A stretch of DNA of 64,000 nt, taken from the NCBI RefSeq assembly GCF_022201045.2, contig NC_068564.1, positions 33,261,001 through 33,325,000 of the forward strand. Direction: 5' to 3'. The notes beneath the pieces were generated by a model. The model saw nothing but the letters and a program-made list of their open reading frames with translations, was not told the origin of the DNA and did not search any database. Positions 26,326-40,568 of the stretch are shown piece by piece. The stretch is from Citrus sinensis. Taxonomy: Eukaryota > Streptophyta > Magnoliopsida > Sapindales > Rutaceae. How positions within the stretch are numbered: the stretch's first letter is position 1; every line of letters starts with the position of its first letter. The translations under genes were made by a program, and so were the position numbers.

Positions 26326-29300
26326 ATCTTAATTCTAGACTGTTTTACAATCAGCATACATAGAAATTAAAAAGCTAATGTGAAAATCTATTCTAATGGG
26401 GAGAAAGGGGACTGATGTAGATTAGAGGTGACAACCACTTGGTCAAAGAGTGGATGTCGAATTTGTAGATAAATTTAATAAATGTGTTCCTTTAAATAAT
26501 TAAACAAAGAAAAATTATTTCCTTAAAAAAGAAAATTCATCCCGATCGTCAATTTTTTTTTCTTTTTAATAATGCCAAATGTAGCTTTAAACAAAGCAGA
26601 AAGTAACTTTTAACAATTTCCATGCACATGCAGAACAACAAAAGCAGCGGATCGATGAAGTTGCCAAGAAAATTACAATTTCATTTTCACCTGAGCTTTA
26701 CCGGCATAATTCCGTCTCTATTTTAATCGTGCACATGCAGGAAGTTGCCAAGAAAACACATAATTAATTCTGATGATTGATTGATTGAAGATTTAATAAT
26801 TTGTTTTTACTTATTGGAATTCCGAATGATCTTTTACTACCTAGCTACGTACGGCTATGATCTAACTATTATATAATTTCTTTTATATATTACTAAACAC
26901 AATTTTTAATATTTTGATAATTTCTAATTAAATTGATATCGAGTGAATTGTATGCGAGATCTATAGCTATCAAGTTTAAGAGGGTATTTAGTGAAGTGCA
27001 ACACAGTTATGAACGGATTATCGATTTGAATTAAAATTTTGAAATCTATTAATTATGTGTGAGAACTTTAAACCAAGAGTAGAGATGTTTCAGTTCTTAA
27101 ATTAATTTGAATGTTGTTGATGATCAACTAAGAGATTAATGGTAATGGAATAATGGCAACATGCGCGGTGTGTGATTGTGATGATGAATATGATTGTTGC
27201 TAGATCGATCATTGATTGTGATATAAAGTGACTAAAATTGGCACCTGACATGTGTTATGATTTTGCCATTAAAATGGGCCACTTTTAGCAATGTATTGAT
27301 GCGTATTAGTTATCAAATTACTACTGAGATGGACATGAATAATTATCAAATTAATAAAATTTCTAAAAGTCTCGATTTGATTTCCACTCACATAAATAGA
27401 GTGGAAATTTCAGTCATTTACTTGAGAAAAAGTCCTTTAGTATTAGGAATTTTTTTTTTTTTTTTTTTACATATATAGCGAACAGTAGGTCCACTTAGAG
27501 AATAGAATGATTATATATTGAAGCTTAGAATGAACAATTTCATTTTTTTTTTAATTTATGATCATAATTTTTTTTTATTATAAGAATATTCTTTATTGCT
27601 TTTTACTGATTAACAGGTTCCATGAATGCATAAAATGACTCTATTAATCAAATGGATTCCGGCAGCAAATAATCAATTTTTATGTTTTTCTAAAATTCTT
27701 TTACTAAATTTTGTAATTTATTTTTGCTTGAAAAATTTCACCCAGTTTCTTCCGTAGAAATCGGAGCAAACGAATATTTTAAAGGCCTCATGGTAACATC
27801 CGTTAGCAACTCCCTACTCAAATTTAAGTTGTTTAATTTGTTTTCTTTTACAAGTACAACTATACATAATACACTCCTAATATAAAATTGCAACATGGCA
27901 CTATAACTACATACAGATCCTTATTTTTTAAATTTCTTACATAAAGAACAAAACTTCACTACTAGTGTCAAATAGATATATCTATTCATTTTCAAATTCC
28001 AAAATTACCCTTCTAACTTGGGTAGCAGTTTTCTAAATGATGGTCTAGAGGCTACATACCCTCGTTTTGTATACCCTAGGTGCTTGCTATACTCCTTTTG
28101 TATAAAAAAAAAAAGAAGAATTTTCAATATGCAAAATCTCTTATCACAATATTAATTGGTGGTGATGGAGTAAACATATGTTGATATTTTTATAATCCAT
28201 TTGGTTTCTATTATAATTTTTTATATTTTACAATTTGTCTTTTTATACCGGAGCAAACGTATTAAATTCTTAGTGGGTAGTGTTGTAAATATTTTATAAA
28301 AGATATTAAGAAGATGTTAAATGAATGATGCAATTATAATTGTTTAATAATCGTAGTATGTTAATATTCAGTGTTATTGATATATATAAATAAAAAATAA
28401 ATTTTTATTTTTTAGTTTAAAACAGCAAAATAGAAATTTCAATAATTGAGTCTTAGCTAATGTGACGTTTATATAGTCGATGATATAATATTTAATTTTT
28501 TCAGTTATAAAATTAATTATTTAATAAATGAATGACACATAATAATTAAAACTTAAATTGTGAATCAATCATTAAAATTCTATCATTGTTCATATAACTT
28601 TATTTGACACGACATGCAAACTCAAAATTATCTATATTACCTTTTATCATCACATTATAAGAGCATGCAACTTACTAGTAAAGGGTATTTCTGTTATTTC
28701 TGTACGGGTTAGAGACTTATTCGATGCAAATGGAAAAGATATGTCCTTACTTGAAAATAATAAAAAATAATGATCCCAGATGTTATTTTCGTATGATAGT
28801 AATTATAATATTGAATAAAATTATTTAAGAATGAAATAACTTTCTCTTCAGTAGCAGTACTTTGTTGCTTGAAGAAGATAGAGAGAGAAGAAGAAGAGAC
28901 AGAGCTCTTGTTACTTCTTGCGGAAGCTTCTTTGTCGATTTTTTGTTATTAAAAAATAAAAAAAATATTTGTTAAGAAACCGTAGGTTACAAAAGTACTT
29001 ATGATATAAGAACAAAAGAAAAATAAAAGGGTTTCGTGAAGAGAACCTTATAAGGTTTTGAGTTTTAGCCCCTGAGAAATTCTTATTAGATTCACGTCTT
29101 CACGTTATCGCTTTTGATTACCTTCTTCTCTCTTAAGAAAAGGAAGAAAAAGAAAAGCACCTTTTAGGGTTTTTTGATTTGGGGTTTCGAACTTTTTACT
29201 GGGTTTGGAAAATTTGGGGCTAATTTGGTTTTCGTACTGGTTTTGAAGAATTAATTGATGGGTGGGCAACGATTAGCGTTTTTTTAAGGTAATTTCTGGT

Positions 29301-29732
29301 GGGTTGGTGTTGGATTGGGCTTTTTCGAAGGATTAAGGTTCAAGACGGGTATTGTGTGATTCCTTTTGGTCGGTGTGTTTGATAATAGTTTTTTTTTTCC
29401 CCGGACAGAGCTTGTTGGTTGGCTGATTGTTATTGGCCTCTTCAAGCTTCAATCTTTGGTGGGTGTTGTAAATATTGGGCTGTTTTTGCAGGTTTCTTTT
29501 AGTGGGGTGGTGACAACTAAGGGTTTTGATCAAGTATTAAGGTAACAATTAAAAAAAAAAGGAAAAAAGTTATGAAGTTTACATTTTGATGAGAGTTATC
29601 TTTTAAACGGTGAATTTGATTATATTTTCTGGGTATAGGCTTGAATTCTCCTCTGATATTGATTGTTTGGTTTCATTGAATTACAAAATTTGTGGTGGAG
29701 AGTTCTGATTTCCAAGGATAAGAATAGAGAAG

Positions 29733-32700
29733 ATGAGCTGTAGTATTACTGAAGTTTTGGTTCATGAGGGCAAGCTTTTAGTTCATATTTCAGAGAATGG
29801 CCATTCGTTTGAGCTTGATTGCAATGAGAACTCACCTGTTGAGGCAGTTATGCGGTTCATTGAATCTGCTGCTGGTATAAACTTCAATGATCAGCTTGTT
29901 CTCTGCTTGGACATGAAACTGGAGCCACAAAAGCTGCTTTCAGCTTATAGGCTTCCGTCTGATGATAAAGAAGTATTTATATTCAATAAACTCAGGTTGC
30001 AAAGTAATTCGCCACCTCCCTCTCCTGAGCAAGTTGATGTTCTTGAAGTTGCAGACCCACCACCACCAGCTTTGTCACAAGACCCTCACCCTTTAGATGA
30101 TGCGCCAGATCCAGCTTTGAAGGCATTGCCTTCTTACGAGAGGCAATTTAGGTACCATTACCATAGGGGTCATGCTATATATATTCGTACACAAGCAAAG
30201 ATTGAGATGTGTGAAAGGCTTTTGAGGGAGCAAAAGGTGCAAGAGAGAGCTGTGGAGGTTGGCAGGGGTAATTTGGAGCAATACTATAGAGTGATTAACC
30301 AAAATTATAATGACTTCATGAAGCGATATTCACAGCAGCAAAGGGTTCATTCTGATCTTTTAGCAAACTTTGGAAGGGATATCGAGAAATTGAGGTCTGT
30401 CAAGCTTCACCCTAGTTTACAGACAGCTACTTGCAAGTGCCTATTGGATTTTGTGAAGGAAGAGCACTTGCGGAAGTCGGCAGAGACTTGCAGCAGTTCT
30501 CACAGGCAGTTTGAGAACAAAGTTTCACAATTTAAGCAGATTTTTGATGATGTTAAGCGCAGAGTTGAGGAGTTGCTTAATACCAGGGCTTCTTTGCCTA
30601 TAAAGAACTTAGAGATGATGATCAAAGAGCATCAGCGATTCATCAATGAACAGAAGAGTATAATGCAGTCATTGAGGTTGGTTCATTGTTGCTCCCCATG
30701 TTTCCTCCTGGCATTGTGAAGTACTGGTTTGTTGTACGCTAGTTTCACTAAATGTCATCACTTCCATCTTTTCCTTTTGTTTGTTGTTTGGGGTCCATTT
30801 TATAATGTTATGTGATGTTCGCAATATCATAAATTCTGAATGCATTTTTAAGTGGTTCTGAGGTAGTGAAGTATGCATCAATGGAGATATTTTGTTGAAG
30901 GATTCTGAATGTGTTTTATATTTGAACATTTTGTGCAGGTGTACATAGAGCATCAATCTGTTATTAGTTGTGTTGTAGAAGAATTTTATCGATATCACTA
31001 ACAAATAATTACACTTTTTTGTACAGCAAAGATGTCAGTACAGTGAAGAAGCTCGTGGATGATTGTCTATCCTGCCAATTGTCCTCCTCTCTTCGTCCTC
31101 ATGATGCAGTTTCAGCTCTGGGTCCTATGTATGATGTCCATGACAAAAGTCACCTGCCCAGGATGCAGGCTTGTGATCGTTCAATCTCTAAGCTCCTTGA
31201 CTTCTGCCAGGATAAGAAGAATGAAATGAATGTCTTTGTGCACAATTACATGCAAAAGATAACCTATGTCTCTTACGTCATTAAAGATGCTAAGTTGCAG
31301 TTTCCTGTTTTTAGAGAGGCAATGGTACGTCAGGATGATATATTTGCTGACCTAAAGTTGGTCCGTGGGATTGGCCCCGCATACAGAGCCTGCCTTGCTG
31401 AAGTAGTTAGAAGAAAGGCCTCCATGAAGCTGTACATGGGGATGGCTGGACAGTTGGCTGAAAGGCTTGCAACAAAGAGAGAGGTCGAGGTCAGGAGAAG
31501 GGAGGAGTTTTTGAAAGCAAATAGTGTGTATATTCCTAGGGACATATTAGGATCCATGGGGTTGTATGATACTCCAAATCAATGTGACGTTAACATAGCT
31601 CCTTCTGATACTAATTTGCTTGACATTGACATTTCAGACCTGGAAGTTTATGCCCCTGAGTATTTGGCTGGACTTCGAAAGGGTGAGAAGCCTGTAAATG
31701 TGAGAGACGGTTCTCATTCAGTTGAAGCTGAAGAGATTGTGTTGGATGCTCTAGATAGAGAAGACCCTGAAGAGCTTCATGAGGGATGTGAATTAGTAGA
31801 GATTGCTGGAACTAGCAAGATGGAAGTTGAGAATGCAAAACTGAAAGCTGAACTTGCTTCTGCTATTGCATTAATTTGTTCTTTGTGTCCTGAAATGGAA
31901 TATGAATCGCTGGATGACAGTAAACTGGATGGTGTATTAAAGAATGCTGCAGAGAAGACAGCTGAAGCGTTGCATCTGAAGGATGAGTATGGAAAACATA
32001 TCCAAGCTATGCTTAAGGCAAAGCAAATGCAGTGTGTATCGTATGAAAAGCGGATTCAAGAACTGGAGCAGAGATTGTCTGATCAGTATTTGATGAAGCA
32101 GAAGCACTCAAACGGTAAGGATGTCTCTGACTTTACCCTTTTGGTTGAGAAGGCTGATGACTGTAAACCAGAATCCTCAGGCGGTGGAGAGACGCATATG
32201 CCTTGTATTTCTACGTCTGAGCCCATGGATGAGGTTTCTTGTGTGTCAAACTCTTTTGATGCAAAGTTGGCCCTTCTCAACAGGCAGCCAAGCAAAGGTC
32301 GAGAAGGGGTGGATGAGAATATGTTGGATTCCTCTGGAATGCTAAATCCTCCATTAGATTCATCAATGATGGAGCCACATCGTGAAGAACTGCCAATCAA
32401 CGAAAAAGATGGTAAATATAAGATGCCAGGGCAGTTGGGCATGTCAATGACAAATAGTTCCACTGCAGAGAGCATGCCGGAGCCTCATAACATCTTGCCG
32501 TGTGACGCCACAGCTGATTCAGGTTTGGATCCTAAAGTCAGCAGTGAACTTGTGTTAAAATTGCAAAGTGCGCTTGCTGACAAGTCTGATCAATTGAGTG
32601 AAACACAAACCAAACTTAAAGCTGTAATGGAGGAGGTTGTGATGCTTGGGAGGGAATTGGAAATGAGACAGAAACTCCTTGATGAATCTCAGGTAAAAGA

Positions 32701-34965
32701 GGTTTCACTACATTGTTGGTCTAGTCTTTTAATTTTAAGAGAATGTAGCCAGAATTTATGAGTTATGTTTCTGACAGCAGTACATGTCTAATATAGAGTA
32801 AATTTATTTAGTTATCTTTTGACAAGCTGCTTGGAGGTGGTTTCCTTTTTTGTCTTTTACTGTGGTTGAAAATAAGGATCTTTATTTAGTTATATTGGCT
32901 TGCTACAAATAACATGTTATGCTTAATATCAATGAGCTTTAGCAGAATACACTTGAATGGATTAATAAATAGGATGAGAAATTGATTACAGTTAAGTGAA
33001 ACAAATCATTTGTGAAGTCTTTAGTGGATGAAAGCGCTTGCCTTGTAAATCAAATTCTAATTTTTGGCGTATTTTTTATAAACTACTTTCCCCTAGTACT
33101 TGTCCATAAAGCCGTTATGGGAGTAATGTTTTGGGAGAAGATTGACTTGACCTTGACTAAGGCCTCGTCTGAGATTAAACTTGGGTAGCTGTAGCTTTTA
33201 AGCTACACTAAAGTTTTTGGTAAACACTAATTGCTGTAGCTTAAAAGTTAAGTTGATTTGATTTTATATTTGTATGATGAAAAATCTTTTATATCTTTCC
33301 TAATTTTGTCAAAATGATTATTTAAAAATTGTATTTACTACATACTATTAACTTTTTTATAGCTTTCTTTTTTTCCATAGCAGCTGTAACTTAAAAAGTT
33401 ACAGCATCTCAATATCAAATAAGGCCTAAGAAAGCAGTTTCTTGCTCACTTCCTGAAAAGCACTTAAGGCACATTGATTTTACAACTATTGTCCCATTTG
33501 TTTATGGTAATTATATTACAATATATCATTGAAATATTTTTCATGACGATGCCAGTTACTGTCCTGCATGGAAATACCTCTATAAATTTATCCCGGACAA
33601 TCTTGTAATATTCTTATATGTGTGTCTATTTTTTTTGTGTGTAACAGATGAATTGTGCTCACTTGGAGAATTGTTTGCATGAGGCAAGAGAGGAGGCCCA
33701 AACACATCTATGTGCGGCTGACCGGAGGGCATCAGAGTATAGTGCATTGCGTGCTTCTGCAGTCAAACTGCGGGGACTCTTTGAAAGACTCCGTAGCTGT
33801 GTTTTTGCTTCGGAAGGAGCAGGTGGTTTTGCTGATTCTTTGCGCACCTTGGCACAATCTTTGGCCAAGTAAGCTTCTCCCTAGCCATCTTAAATTACTA
33901 ACTACCATGTGGCTTATTGATTGTTCCTTTTGAAATTTCTTTTCAACATGGCAAATATGGTATTAATGGTATGCTTGGTAAATTCAAAAATGGTAGTAAC
34001 AATGCCTAACTGCTCCACCATATATATACATACATACATACATGCATACATACATATATATAAAATTATTATTATTGGCCAGTAAATTAGGAATCTAAAA
34101 CACTCAATTTCCTTATTTAATTCCAGACATATAAAAAGGCTTGAATTATTGTAGCTTTGTAGATATTCTGTTTATTAACAAGAAAAAAAAATGAGAATTG
34201 TTTTGCAATGAAAATTCTCAGTTCCATCAGCGACAATGAAGATGATGGAACCGCTGAGTTCCGGAAATGCATACGGGTCCTTGCGGATAGAGTTGCTTTC
34301 TTGTCAAGGCATCGGGAAGAGTTGCTTGACAAGAACCGAAAAGTTGAGCTGGCACATGAACAGCTTAAGAAGGAATTGGAAGAAAAGAAAGAGCTGGTTA
34401 AAACTTTGTACACAAAGCATCAGCTTGAAAAGCAGGTAATTTGCTGTGAATGTTCTTAGTTTCTTGTGTTTGTTTTCCTTAAAAAGCTGCATCCTTTAAA
34501 AGCATTGAATATGCCTAAGCAAAGCTGCTGGATGATATTCTTTAGGCAAACAAGGAAAAGATATCTTTTAGCCGTCTAGAAGTTCATGAGATTGCTGCAT
34601 TTGTTCTCAACTCAGCCGGGCATTATGAGGCAATCAACAGGAACTGCTCAAACTACTACCTATCTGCTGAATCTGTAGCCTTGTTTACTGATAATCTCCC
34701 ACGCCGACCCAGTTACATTGTTGGGCAGATTGTGCATATTGAACGCCAAACAGCGAAGCCATTGCCTCCTGCTGCCACCAGGCCTGGGCAGGGCAAGGCA
34801 GATCAAGTGGATCGCCTGACCTTCGATACAGGGACTGACAGGTTGGCTCTGAATTCTGGATCAACAACTTCTAACCCATTTGGACTCCCAATTGGCTGTG
34901 AATACTTCATAGTGACAGTAGCCATGTTACCTGATACTTCCATTCATTCACCTCCTCCTTCCTGA
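29733..34965 (+). CDS. ATG11: Autophagy-related protein 11 (ATG11)
   Basis: Five exons (29733-30676, 31027-32692, 33648-33868, 34222-34435, 34546-34965) close in frame to 1154 residues, close to Arabidopsis ATG11 (At4g30790). Residues ~1-90 are ubiquitin-like (VHISENGHSFELDCNENSPV). A Pro-rich linker follows, then long coiled coils (about 130-420 and 940-1015) and an acidic middle. The C-terminal ATG11 domain (FSRLEVHEIAAFVLNSAGHY ... LPRRPSYIVGQIVHIERQTA, FGLPIGCEYFIVTVAML) lies at about 1018-1154. ATG11 is the scaffold that couples the ATG1-ATG13 kinase complex to autophagic membranes and cargo receptors, and it promotes mitophagy. Intron 2 hosts a MITE (33161-33426). The start is the first ATG of a long clean frame with GAAG before it. 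Confidence 0.95.
33161..33426. mobile_element. PIF/Harbinger-like (Tourist-type) MITE in ATG11 intron 2
   Basis: 266 bp bounded by TAA on both sides (33158-33160 and 33427-33429), the 3-bp target typical of PIF/Harbinger. The ends are imperfect inverted repeats, GGCCTCGTCTGAGATT and AATATCAAATAAGGCC, followed inward by GTAGCTTTTAAGCTAC-like arms. A diverged relative lies at 55711-55984. Confidence 0.8.
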
Positions 34966-36474
34966 TCCTGCTTTGGGCAGATAGATGTGATGGAAGAAAG
35001 ACAAGTGTACATAATAATATTAGTACTCTAAATATAAGCCCTTCACGGATGGGAGTTTGAACTTGATTTTTCTTTTGTATAGGTTGATGAGCTAATTAAG
35101 TTTAATCTCCCCTTTGTATATAAACTACTTTTAGTATGTAAAATATTGTGAATATTTCTGCAGGCCTTAATCCTTAACTGCCTTTAACATTGGAGAACTT
35201 TATACATTTTATTCAATTAGTTTAAACTCTGTACATCTGCTACTTTATTTGTATGAACAATCAGATATTATCAATATTTTACGATTTAGGAATAGCTTAG
35301 TAGTTAGCTATGTATATTTAGTTCATTAAGGTCCTGTCCAAGATGGGATCAAAAATTGCAGTCCTCACTTGTGTGAATAATAAATAAATAAGTTGAAAAG
35401 GTAAATTCGTAAAACGGTGGAATTGGAGCTTGAAGGGCCCAGGGCGCTGCCACCTAAACACATTAAAGACACGGTGGCGATGGCTTAAAAATAGACCATG
35501 GATAAGCCCAATGCAGAACCCCAATTACACCTCGTTTTTGTGTAATCACACCCCACTTGTGCATGCCAGGGTAATTGCGGAAAAATTATGTTTTTTTTTG
35601 GTCAAAAAATTTAAATAAATTAATTGCTTGCATTGACCTCCTTTGACTATTAAGGTTAGCATAAGCAAATATTAATTTGACCTTTAGCAGTGGACACTGT
35701 CTTGGTCTGTAGCTGAGGCGGCTGCAGTCGTCGACTGTAGCTTCAGCTGCAGAGGCTGTTGTGGCTTGAGCAATGGAGGCTGCTGCCGGGGACTGTATCT
35801 GTATTCATGCAATAATTATTATTATCACCTATAATCGAATAATAAATTTGTGTGCATATACACAATTCAAAATACAAACTTTATATTCCAACTTTTATAT
35901 ATCAAACTTCAATGACAAATACTATGGCGGAGGAATAAATCTTATCAAAATTTTGGCCGCTTATATGTTGTTTATTTCTCTAACGTGTACTTGGTTTAAT
36001 TTGATCAATTCTTCTAGTGTCTGCTGGTATTCAAGAATTAATAATATATCAAAAGCTCTCAGCCAATTTTCTTCTTTTTTGATAGTAATATGAATGGATG
36101 AGTTTGTCCCCACTCTGTTTTTTCAAAATTGAAGAGTACATATAACCTGTAACAAATAGCAGAATTTCCTCGTTTCCAGAAACTTCTCTCCTTGCCGTGC
36201 ACTTGCTCAGGCTTATCTCTTCTCCCCTCTTCCCCACCCCATTGAACAGGTAATAGCTTAACTTATGATGTTCTCCACTTAATAGTCCAAGCTGGAACCG
36301 ACACAAAATTAGTTTTACCTGCCCCTCAAAGAATGGCTTTATTGCATCTTGTGCACATCCAAATTGTTGGTTCATACATCACATAAATGTATAAATATAT
36401 ATAGTAATTCGAATCGTCGGAAAATGTACATGAATATTGAATCAGAAAGAGAAGATCTTGTCTTGTCGTCACGA
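34966..36474. other. Spacer between ATG11 and the first CESA7 gene (tail to tail)
   Basis: It should hold the 3' UTRs of both flanking genes. Around 35700-35790 there is a GC-richer run of CTG/CAG words. No supported gene. Confidence 0.5.
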
Positions 36475-39400
36475 TCAGCAATTGATTCCACATTGCTTAG
36501 GATCAGGTCCTCTGGCTCTCATTACAAAAGGGTCTATTCTCATCCAAACCAAGGAGAAGATTGAGGCCAGAAGGATTGACCATATCACAACAATTGTCGG
36601 CGTCCGATTCTGTCTCCCCATCAGGCCTTTCAGGAAAGGATAGAGATGGGAAATCACCCAGAACACAAAGAAGAGCTTTCCAATTAGAGGTCTCATTGCC
36701 TCGTAGCCAGTGTTTATGGCATCCGTGATTCCAGCAACAATTCCAACGAGGTTGATGATCAACACAGTTGTTGGAGGGATTAGGAGAGCTGTCCATTTGA
36801 AGTTGTATAGTTCTTTATCTTCTTTGTCATCAAATAACTTGAATGTTACTGTGAAAATGGTGTCATTTTTTGTCAAAATCTTCGCTAGGCCTTGGAAAAC
36901 GGCGAAAAGATGTGACGAAATGCCACCAATGACCCAAAATTGCTCATTTCTCCACCATTCCTCAATGGTCACTCCACTCCATCTCAGCTCCAAAATGCCA
37001 CTTGCAAAGAATGAGACGAAAAGTGCAACCAACAACAGACCTGAAAATGCACTCATCTAGATTGTGCAAGAATCAAGAATAAGTTTATTAGCAGATCCAG
37101 AAGCAAAATTATATGAGTAAATCAATTCTATTATCAGTACCTCTGGCATGATGAATTTATCGGTCAGCAAGCAGATGGCTGGTAGGAGACAGTATGCAAG
37201 AAGTGGTATGGAGGTGAAGGGATAAATAGTTGTGTTAATATATGCAAAACGCTCAAGAAATTTGATCTTCCCTTCTTTGCAGCCATAACATATTGGATTG
37301 TGCCGACTGAAGAAAATTTCAACAGAGCCAAGGGCCCACCGAAGGGCTTGATTGAGCCTATCTGACAAGTTGATAGGAGCTGAGCCCTTGAATGCAGATC
37401 TCTTTGGCATACAGTAGATAGACCTCCAGCCACGGCTGTGTAGTTTGAATCCTGTCAGGATATCTTCTGTAACTGAGCCATAAATCCAACCCAACTGCAA
37501 ACACAAAAGCAACCAAAATGTTCAGAAGCACAATATGAATAGAATCCCTGATATTCTAGCAGCTGAAAGATTACCTCAGTACCCCATTCAGTTTTGTCTT
37601 CATAGTCACAACTCATTACATGAATAGCTTCTTTAAGCAGGACTTCTCTGCTGGACGAAGCAGGGACACCACCTTGCTCCACTAAAGTTGAAGTCACGAA
37701 TATTGCTGACTGTCCAAATTTCCTTTCAGAATTCATTTGGGATAGCAAATGTTCCTTGTTTTCCTCCATTCCTATTCCATTACAAACCAAAGTTCTAGTT
37801 AGACGATCAATGAATCAAATAGCAAGTAGTCTGGAGATAATTAGCCCGGTGATATTCTTAAGACCTTCTAGGTTTGCTGCTTCTCGAATTACATTAGCCT
37901 TAGAATTCTTCTGATATTGCTTTTGGCGTCGAAAGCATGGGCAGCAGCCACAGGTCCCCATTCTTGGACGCTTAGCAGCTTTTGGGGGTTCGTGGCCATA
38001 TAATGCTTGCCTTCTGAAAACACATCCTGTGCCAACATACATGGGACCCTGAATGCCATCTAGACCCTTCATATTAATCTGACAAATATAGGGGAAAAAA
38101 AAGAAAGATATGTGAATTCCAATTATTTTACACTATGTGAAAAAGGATACGTGAATTCCAATTTTTCTACACTATGTGCAGGACACTAAGAGGCCATTCT
38201 GAATTTTTAAAATCTGAATTCTTGCAAGCTTACATCAAAGAAGACTCTATTTCTGTTAGAATAACGATCACTTTTATCGATGCCATCAAATCTCTGTGGG
38301 AATTGAACATAACAAACTCTTTTCCCTGTCTGCGGATCCATCAGGAAACACATAGCCTCTCTCACAGCTTTGCTATTGTTTACATAATGGTCACAGTCCA
38401 AGTTCAGGATGAAAGAGGAATTTGTAAGAACCCCAGAGACGCGAACCTGGAAATTTCAAGGAACCAAAGTTATCTCACAACGTTATGCAAAACTAAATTA
38501 AAAAGCTGTAGGATTCTATCCTGATCATATGAGTTTCAACTTGAGCAAATACAAAATTAATATTTTTCTTTTTTATTTATTGTATCAACAAATTAAATCT
38601 TCTCTACACTCATGTGAGTAGTGTTGTAACCTCAACATCTTGCATCACTGTCAGAATTTTAACAGTTGAGAAGTTAACAAAATTCAATATTCCTTTATGA
38701 TAAATGAATAAATATATGCACTCATCAAATGATCCTTTAAAAGTGAGATAAGTTCAGATCGAGAGATGATCTTTGAAACAAAATCACGGAATGAGAAATT
38801 ACCAGAGCATTCATGGCTCCAGCTCTCTTATTATGTGGAAAAGCTGGCCTTTTTTCCCGAGATACATAAACAAGATTTGGCAGCTCATTTCCTTCAGCAT
38901 CATGGCCTCCCTCTCTCCCAAGAAACACTTGAATCATTCCAGGATGATCCTGTGTATTGTTTCCAGGCCATGGTGTCCCATCTTGCATAATCCACCCATC
39001 CTGAGGAATCATCCTGGATTTTGCAACCAGCGCATTCATCCTAACCTTGAACTCTTCATATTCTCTCTATCAAACACCAAACAGTATTCAAGCTCAAGAT
39101 AAAAAAATGGGTTCCTAGTTTTCAACATTCTATTTGTATCTGTTACTGAAAAACCTGGCTCTAATACCATTTTAGTTAACGGCTAAAAACAAGAGCTTAA
39201 ATTATTAGGTAATTAAATGCACAATATTAGTATTTGAGGTCAAGTTCGCGAACCTTCATCGCTCGGCGTTCCTTAACAAACGCAGGCTGGACTTTATCCT
39301 TGAGATAATCAACTTTTTGAGAGAAATACATCTCGGGAGCTCGAGGCTCGATGGAATATTTCTTACAGAAAGGAACCCATTTTCTCGCAAAATCAGCAGT

Positions 39401-40535
39401 TTCGGAGAGGGATTCAAAGGAGAGCAAGGAAGCACCATCATCAGAAATGTAGCATGAGATTTTATCAACGGGGTAGTCTATTGCCAAGACTGACAAAATT
39501 GTGTTAGCTGTAACAAGAGGAGGTTCTTTCATGGGATCCACTGTGGTTACAAAGATATCCACTGGAGCTAGCATATTGGGTTCGCCTTCCCTCTCATACC
39601 TACATGACAAAATCTATCAAAAAGCAATAACAATAAACAAAGATATATTCGATTTTTTATTTGTTTTTTAACCCCCAATTGATCTATTTTACGTAGAGTT
39701 TTCTTTCAAGTAGAAGGTATCTCACTGTACTGGATCAAAAAGTAATTTCGCTTTTTTTTTTTTAACTCTTTGAATTAAAGTAGTTAATTTTTTCTCAGAG
39801 ACTTCAGTGAGGCTTATTTGTTTGTTTAATTTTATACTTGGGAATGGATATTCATTATCCCACTGATCATACATGTCCACATTTCTGTAAAAAATACAGG
39901 CAGAAAATTCTACCTTAACGTTGCTAAACGACAAAAAATGATGCTTATTTATAAATAATTTATCGGCTATGCTAGCAATCAAAATCAAGCTACAACTGTT
40001 TACCATACTTGCTTTAGCAACTAAGCTGCCAAAGAGTTGAAACAATAACTGAGCTTGTTTTTGGTTTTGCACTTTTGCTAAGAGTTTTAAAACTTGAACT
40101 TTGTATATACCTTATGGAAAGGCGTTCGAGATATGTCTCACGTTGGATTGGAAGCCATTTGGGGAACTGATCAAGAATCCATGAGAACCCAAACCAGATT
40201 TCACATATCACCGAAGTAAGCCATAGCCCGACGGCATCATTCACAGGGTTCATGATTCTGTACTGAAGGAACAACACCATTATCACAAGCCGAGCCGCCA
40301 CTACCATCCGATATGGGTTGATCTTGCTTGTTGCTATTTGCACTTTCCTTGACAGTGGCTGCCTTGATTCATCAATCCTGTTCCGGTTCCCATTTAATTA
40401 ACTAAAGCGGTCGGCATATAGAAATGAATTATATATATTTTTCTTTTAAACCGGTAAAATCCGTTAGATTGGCATAAAATATCTGAGCTTCGAATCCTGT
40501 TCACTAGGTTACTAAAGAAGTCTGCTCAAGATGAC

Positions 40536-40568
<33 letters not shown>

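Noticed and set aside
38766-39102. Plus-strand ORFs within the CESA7 copies (for example 38766-39102, 45703-46116 and 49074-49445)
   Set aside because: They are antisense shadows of conserved CESA exons.
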